Shown here: positions 58,937-64,000 of the stretch, piece by piece
Position numbering within the stretch: position 1 is the stretch's first letter
Layout of the letters: each line of letters opens with the position of its first letter
DNA from: Salinispora arenicola
Lineage (GTDB): Bacteria; Actinomycetota; Actinomycetes; Mycobacteriales; Micromonosporaceae
Direction: 5' to 3'
Assembly (NCBI RefSeq): GCF_006716065.1
Contig: NZ_VFOL01000001.1
Coordinates: 3,100,001 to 3,164,000, forward strand
Length of the DNA: 64,000 nucleotides
Made by a program: the position numbers and the translations under genes
Notes under the pieces: generated by a model
What the model was told of the DNA's origin: nothing
What the model saw: the letters and a program-made list of their open reading frames with translations, nothing else
Databases searched by the model: none

Positions 58937-59253
58937 GCGCCGTCCTTGTCGGCCTGGGTCGCCGGATCGATGGGCTAGACCGAGATCGTGCCTCTGGGCC
59001 GATTTGCCGCGAACGCGTCCGCGCTAACCGTGTTCGGCCTTCTGCGGCGTCACCGTGACCGTCGTGAATAGCCCACCCAGAACTGGACCATATCAGTTCT
59101 TCCGCCGTGAACCAAACCGCTTCAGCACGCCTGCGATAGGGGCTACTCGCGGTGCCGGGGTGGTGGGGCCGGGTCGCTCCTTCACGCGAGCCCCGACCGG
59201 AGAATGCGCCGGTGGCGGGGCAGGCGCCCCGCCACCGGGAATTGCCGAGTGGG
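58937..59253. other. Non-coding region between lacI-type and betaine-binding genes
   Basis: It carries the promoter of the LacI-type gene, an inverted repeat AGAACTG (59079-59085) / CAGTTCT (59094-59100) separated by 8 bases, and the terminator 59209-59238 of the transporter operon arriving from the right. No supported gene. Confidence 0.6.
59209..59238 (-). terminator. Terminator of the betaine transporter operon
   Basis: Perfect 12-bp arms CCGGTGGCGGGG (59209-59220) and CCCCGCCACCGG (59227-59238) with a 6-base loop, 16 bases after the binding-protein stop. Confidence 0.8.
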
Positions 59254-60168
59254 TCAGGAGGTCGCGCCCAGCGACGTGGCGAAGTCCGGGTTGGCCTTAA
59301 GCCACTCCTCGACGGCCTTCTCCTCGTTGTCGGCGTGCACGTTGAACATCAGATCCTCGAGCGATCCGAGCTGATCGTCACTCATCGTGAACTTCTTCAG
59401 CATCTCTGTGGCTTCGGGGAAGTCCGCGCTGAAGCCCTTGCGGGCCAGCGTGGTGATCTCCTCAGCCTGGCCGAGCGTACCCTTCGGGTCCGTCAGGTCC
59501 TTCAGCTGGTATTTCGCGTAGGCCCAGTGGGGATGCCACAGGGTCACCACGATCGGCTTCTCGTCCTTGATCGCACCGTCCAGCGCGGCCAGCATGGCCG
59601 GGGTCGACGATGTCTTCAGGTCCAGCTTGCCGGTCATGCCGTACTCGGGGATGACCTTGTCCTGGGTGGCGGCCGTCAGCCCAGCCCCGGGCTCGATGCC
59701 GATGATCTCACCATCGAAGGTGTCGGCATTGCCGGCCAGGTCCGCCAGCGAGTCGACGCCGGTCACGTACTGCGGCACGGCGATGCTCAGACTGGCGTTG
59801 TCGTACCAGACGCCGATCTTCTCCAGGTCATCGCTGTAGCGCTCCCAGTACGAGGCGTGGGTCTGCGGCAGCCAGCCGTCGAGGAACAGGTCGATGTCCC
59901 CGGCCGCCAGCCCTTGGTAGACGACGCCCGCTTCGACGTTCTTCAGGTCGACCTCGAAGCCCTGCTTCTGTAGCAGGTCGCTCCACAGGTAGGAGGCGGC
60001 GACCGCCTCGTCCCAGGCCATGTAACCGATGGTGATCTTCTTCTCGACGGCGGCGTCGCCCTTGTCGCCGGAGTCGTCGTCACCACCGCAGGCAGCGAGG
60101 CCGGTCAGTGCCAGCGCGGCCGTGGCCGTCAGTGCGACCCGGCGAAGCGCTCTACTGCTCCACATCAT
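59254..60168 (-). CDS. Glycine betaine/proline ABC transporter substrate-binding lipoprotein
   Basis: 304 residues, OpuAC/ProX family. Lipobox LTGLAACGGDDD; mature part with ITIGYMAWDEAVAASYLWSD, DIDLFLDGWLPQTHASYWER and IVVTLWHPHWAYAKYQLKDL, whose aromatic residues would cage a quaternary amine. Two adjacent ATGs (60168, 60165) lie behind GGAAGG. It is the last gene of a proV-proW-proX-like operon. Osmoprotectant import is the expected role. Confidence 0.9.
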   Translation of the reverse strand: MMWSSRALRRVALTATAALALTGLAACGGDDDSGDKGDAAVEKKITIGYMAWDEAVAASYLWSDLLQKQGFEVDLKNVEAGVVYQGLAAGDIDLFLDGWLPQTHASYWERYSDDLEKIGVWYDNASLSIAVPQYVTGVDSLADLAGNADTFDGEIIGIEPGAGLTAATQDKVIPEYGMTGKLDLKTSSTPAMLAALDGAIKDEKPIVVTLWHPHWAYAKYQLKDLTDPKGTLGQAEEITTLARKGFSADFPEATEMLKKFTMSDDQLGSLEDLMFNVHADNEEKAVEEWLKANPDFATSLGATS

Positions 60169-60261
60169 GCATCCTTCCGTGTTGCGGTACGCCGACGGAA
60201 CTCGCGCTGGCGAGGCAGGGCGCCGGCACCGTGACCCCCCTACGTGGGTCTGGCTCGTCGG

Positions 60262-61140
60262 TCAGGCATCTTGCATGGCGCGCTGTGCCTTCGCCGACGC
60301 GGTACGCGCGCCGAGGGAATCGGTGAGGCGGTCCAGCACCACCGCCAGGATGACCACGGCGATACCACCCTCGAAGCCCGTGTCGACCTCGACCCGGGAG
60401 AAGGCCTTGATGATCACGTCGCCCAGGCCGCCGGCACCGACCATCCCGGCGATGACCACCATGGACAGTGCGAGCATGATGACCTGGTTGACGCCGGTCA
60501 TGATGGTCGGCAGGGCCAGCGGGAGCTTGGTGCGGAGCAGGATCGTGGACGGGGAGGCGCCAAACGCCTCACCGGCCTCGATGACCTCACGATCGACCTG
60601 GCGCAGACCCAGCTCCGTCAGGCGTACGCCAGGTGGCATGCTGAACACCACAGTGGCCAGCACCCCGGGTACGGCCCCGATGCTGAAGAAGGAGACGGCG
60701 GGGATCAGGTAGACGAAGGCGGGCATCGTCTGCATCAGGTCCAACACCGGTCGGGCCAGCGCCGAGGCCCGGCGGTTCTCCGCGACGAGGATCCCCAGCG
60801 GTACGGCGATCAGCAGGGCCAGCCCGCTGGCCACCAGGACCAGTGCCAGGGTGCTCATCGTCTCTTCCCAGAACGGCATCCCGGCTACCAGGGAGAGGCC
60901 GACGGCGGTGCCGAGGCCGAACTTCCAGCTACGCAGCCACCAGCCGAGACCCGCGAAAATCAGGATCACGACGATCGCCGGGGGCGCGGTCAACAGGTCC
61001 GTCAGCGGCTCGACCAGCGCGTCGACGAAGGCGGCGATGCGGTCGAAGAGCGGGGAGAACTGCTCCCTCGCCCAGTCGACGCCGGTCTTGAACGCCTCGC
61101 CGATCCGGACGTACGGCAGCAGGTCGTCAATGCCGCTCAT
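60262..61140 (-). CDS. Glycine betaine/proline ABC transporter permease (ProW/OpuAB)
   Basis: 292 residues with six or seven hydrophobic segments. The coupling loop EAGEAFGASPSTILLRTKLP and VNQVIMLALSMVVIAGMVGA are typical of ProW. Its ATG overlaps the ATPase stop by 4 bases, so the two are coupled. A 93-bp gap separates it from the binding-protein gene. Confidence 0.92.
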   Translation of the reverse strand: MSGIDDLLPYVRIGEAFKTGVDWAREQFSPLFDRIAAFVDALVEPLTDLLTAPPAIVVILIFAGLGWWLRSWKFGLGTAVGLSLVAGMPFWEETMSTLALVLVASGLALLIAVPLGILVAENRRASALARPVLDLMQTMPAFVYLIPAVSFFSIGAVPGVLATVVFSMPPGVRLTELGLRQVDREVIEAGEAFGASPSTILLRTKLPLALPTIMTGVNQVIMLALSMVVIAGMVGAGGLGDVIIKAFSRVEVDTGFEGGIAVVILAVVLDRLTDSLGARTASAKAQRAMQDA

Positions 61141-62480
61141 GCGGGATCCTCCTTCAGCCGGACCGGTTGTGCGGCCACCCGCTGCGCCGCTACCGCCGAG
61201 GTGGCGGCGCCCGCTCCGGCGGACGCGGGCTCCGTACCAACCGCCGTGGGCGACTGGCCCCGGTCGCCGTTCTCGACGCCGAGGTTGCCCAGGGCGTTGA
61301 GGAGTGCCACCTGCGAGACCACCCCGGTCAGTCGCCCGGTGTCGTCGACGACGGCGACCGGATGTCGGCTGGTCGCACAGGGCGCGAAGAGCTCGGCGAC
61401 GGGTGTGTCTTCGGCGACGGTCTGGACATCCTCGGTCGAGACGATTCCCTGAAGGTTCTTCCCGCCGTCGCGGGCGGCAGTGGTGGCGGCGTCGGCGCTC
61501 ACCGTACCGAGGTACCTGTCGTCCGGCCCGGCGACGTAGACGGCTGAGGCCTGGGTCTCACGCAGCACGCGGGTGGCCACCTGCGGACCGGCGTTCACGT
61601 CGACGACGCCGGATGGCCGTTCCATGACCGATGACGCGGTGAGAATCCGGGTCCGGTCGACGTCGGCGACGAACTGGGCGACGTAGTCGTTGGCCGGAGC
61701 GGTGAGGATTTCCTCGGCGGTACCGATCTGGACGATCCGGCCGTCCCGCATGACCGCGATCCGGTCTCCGAGGCGCATCGCCTCGTTGAGGTCGTGGGTG
61801 ATGAACACGATCGTCTTGCCGAGTTCGGCCTGTAGCTCGAGCAGCTGGTCCTGGACCTCGCGGCGGATGAGCGGGTCGAGGGCGGAGAACGCCTCGTCCA
61901 TGAGCATGATGTCGGTGCCGGCGGCGAGTGCGCGGGCCAGGCCGACACGCTGGCGCATGCCGCCGGACAGTTCCTGCGGCAGCTTGTCCGCCCAGGCGTC
62001 CAGGCCGACCATCCGCAGTGCCTGGAGGGCCCGCTCGCGGCGCTCATCCCGGGGCAGGCCCGCCACCTCCAGCGCGTAACCGGCGTTGGCCAGGACGGAC
62101 CGGTGCGGTAGCAGCGCGAAGTGCTGGAAGACCATGCTGATCTTCTCGCGGCGTAGCTTTCGCAGCGCCGTGGGTTTGAGTTTCGTGAGGTCGACCCCGT
62201 CCACCTCGACGGTGCCGTGCGTGGGCTTCAGGAGTCCGTTGAGCATCCGGATGAGGGTCGACTTTCCCGATCCGGACAGGCCCATGACAACGAAGATCTC
62301 GCCACGCTTGACCTCGAAGTTCGCGTCGACGACGGCCGCTGTGGCCGAGATGCCGGCCAGCTTCTCGTCCTGGTCGGTACCGTCCCGGAGAAGGTCGACC
62401 ACCTTGTCGGGGCGGTTCCCGTAAACCTTGTACAGAGATTTAACGCTGAGTGCGGACACGGTCTCCATTCCAACGGACAT
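61137..62480 (-). CDS. Glycine betaine/proline ABC transporter ATP-binding protein with CBS domains (ProV/OpuAA)
   Basis: 447 residues from ATG 62480 (MSVGMETVSALSVK). Walker A GLSGSGKST, signature ELSGGMRQRVGLARALAAGT, Walker B IMLMDEAFSALD and the His switch VFITHDLNEAM are intact. Two CBS domains at about 290-430 may sense ionic strength, as in OpuA. ATG 62495 and ATG 62468 are alternative starts; none has a strong ribosome site. An Ala-rich tail ends the protein. Confidence 0.92.
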   Translation of the reverse strand: MSVGMETVSALSVKSLYKVYGNRPDKVVDLLRDGTDQDEKLAGISATAAVVDANFEVKRGEIFVVMGLSGSGKSTLIRMLNGLLKPTHGTVEVDGVDLTKLKPTALRKLRREKISMVFQHFALLPHRSVLANAGYALEVAGLPRDERRERALQALRMVGLDAWADKLPQELSGGMRQRVGLARALAAGTDIMLMDEAFSALDPLIRREVQDQLLELQAELGKTIVFITHDLNEAMRLGDRIAVMRDGRIVQIGTAEEILTAPANDYVAQFVADVDRTRILTASSVMERPSGVVDVNAGPQVATRVLRETQASAVYVAGPDDRYLGTVSADAATTAARDGGKNLQGIVSTEDVQTVAEDTPVAELFAPCATSRHPVAVVDDTGRLTGVVSQVALLNALGNLGVENGDRGQSPTAVGTEPASAGAGAATSAVAAQRVAAQPVRLKEDPA

Positions 62481-63016
62481 CGTTACGACGTCCATTTCGA
62501 ATGTGTGCGTCGGTCGGTTCGGCACGCATCCGACATGTCGTCGTGCCGGCCCGGTCGTGGCCGGCACCCAGTGGGCAGGAACTGGGTGACCCTACCTGAC
62601 GGGTATGCGCGACTGGCAACTTGGGCGCCTTTTGTGGCCTGCGCCTGGGTTTGGCTGGTGGGTGGAGGGCTAATAGTCCACAGAGGGTCGCGCGGCAATT
62701 GCTATTAGTCATGCACGCGCAGGGTCGCATCGAAGTCATGGGGCATCGAGCGGCGGCCATTGTGCTTTGTCGTTGTTCGCTCTGGCGGGCAGAGTGTTCC
62801 GAAGATAGTCCAAATGATTGTCATATATACCGAATGATCGTTTCCACCTCCTGTGTTGAGGGCAAGCAGTGGTTGATCGGTGGGCGGTCGGGCCCTGTTG
62901 ACGTCGCTCCAGAGTGCTCGGCGGTTGATACATGTGAACTTCTTGACGAAGTGGTGACCTGTGAGTAGCGTCTCATCATTATTTGGAAAGTTTCCTAACT
63001 GTTTGGGAGGCGCCAC
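62481..63016. other. Divergent intergenic region
   Basis: 536 bases without a supported gene. It holds a hairpin in the proV leader (GTGCCGGC 62543-62550 / GCCGGCAC 62560-62567), an AT-rich stretch at about 62805-62845 containing two AATGAT(T/C)GT words, and the chitinase promoter with the palindrome at 62982-62998. Confidence 0.6.
62982..62998. promoter_or_regulatory. Palindromic operator candidate upstream of the chitinase gene
   Basis: TTTGGAAAGTTTCCTAA is symmetric about the central G (62990): GGAAA pairs with TTTCC, and the outer TT with AA. It ends 18 bases before the chitinase start, overlapping where a transcription start or roadblock site would be. Confidence 0.5.

Positions 63017-64000
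<984 letters not shown>

Noticed and set aside
62543..62567. Hairpin in the proV leader as a riboswitch
   Set aside because: An 8-bp stem alone, without conserved aptamer sequence, does not support a riboswitch call.
62621..62968. 115-codon frame in the betaine/chitinase intergenic region
   Set aside because: No ribosome site, no recognisable motif, spans the AT-rich regulatory region.

Overview
The window is chromosomal DNA of a high-GC actinomycete, most likely of the family Micromonosporaceae (Micromonospora/Salinispora type). Supporting signs are the GC-rich third codon positions, the frequent GTG starts, the many 4-base stop/start overlaps, an actinobacterial bc1-aa3 respiratory cluster, a PimB'-type mannosyltransferase and a DUF574 methyltransferase. 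I see no tRNA, rRNA, CRISPR array, insertion sequence or prophage. About 57 protein genes are supported. Two run off the ends: an Arg/Pro-rich protein at the left edge and a chitinase at the right edge.

Layout. 1-9.3 kb holds the partial Arg/Pro-rich gene, a 17-bp tandem repeat array, a DUF3043 membrane protein, MurA, NadA, glycerate kinase, an ErpA-type Fe-S carrier, a PfkB sugar/adenosine kinase, and a TusA-like protein with a cysteine desulfurase. 9.4-18.1 kb is the aerobic respiratory block: ctaC-ctaF, trpD, a receiver-like protein, ctaG, then ctaE-qcrC-qcrA-qcrB. The oxidase subunit I gene (ctaD) is not here. 18.1-28.1 kb carries a secreted DUF4142 protein, a stand-alone Lrp/AsnC ligand domain, a sugar nucleotidyltransferase, a NUDIX hydrolase, a short Rel/SpoT paralogue with a damaged synthetase, an exonuclease/GIY-YIG fusion, an NYN-domain protein, two small ORFs and an M48 protease. 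28.1-45.7 kb carries PimB', a GGDEF-EAL protein, a DUF574 methyltransferase, a two-component system, FadD, an SRPBCC protein, a ROK glucokinase, an EEP-family hydrolase, a flavin monooxygenase, an alpha/beta-fold protein lacking its nucleophile, OtsA, a Crp-family regulator and an oligoribonuclease-like exoribonuclease. The gene order from glycerate kinase to the exoribonuclease broadly resembles the M. tuberculosis Rv2179c-Rv2205c neighbourhood, so this is old core chromosome.

45.8-64 kb is more accessory. After PfkA, which carries the residues of a pyrophosphate-dependent enzyme, and ProC comes a self-contained alpha-mannoside utilisation locus. It comprises a very large secreted GH92 alpha-mannosidase, a divergent operon (sugar-binding lipoprotein, two permeases, an AGE-family isomerase and a PfkB fructokinase) and a LacI regulator. 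Two near-identical 12-bp palindromes, GACAACGTTGTC and GACAACGATGTC, lie in the shared divergent promoter region, one in front of each transcription unit, and look like the LacI operators. The inferred route is mannoside to mannose, import, isomerisation to fructose, then fructose-6-phosphate, with no mannose kinase or phosphomannose isomerase in the locus. The window ends with a glycine-betaine/proline ABC transporter operon (ATPase with CBS domains, permease, binding protein) and a CBM2-GH18 chitinase.

Start codons were moved inward wherever a Shine-Dalgarno match, a 4-base overlap or the family N-terminus favoured it. All functional calls come from motifs read by eye, with no database search.
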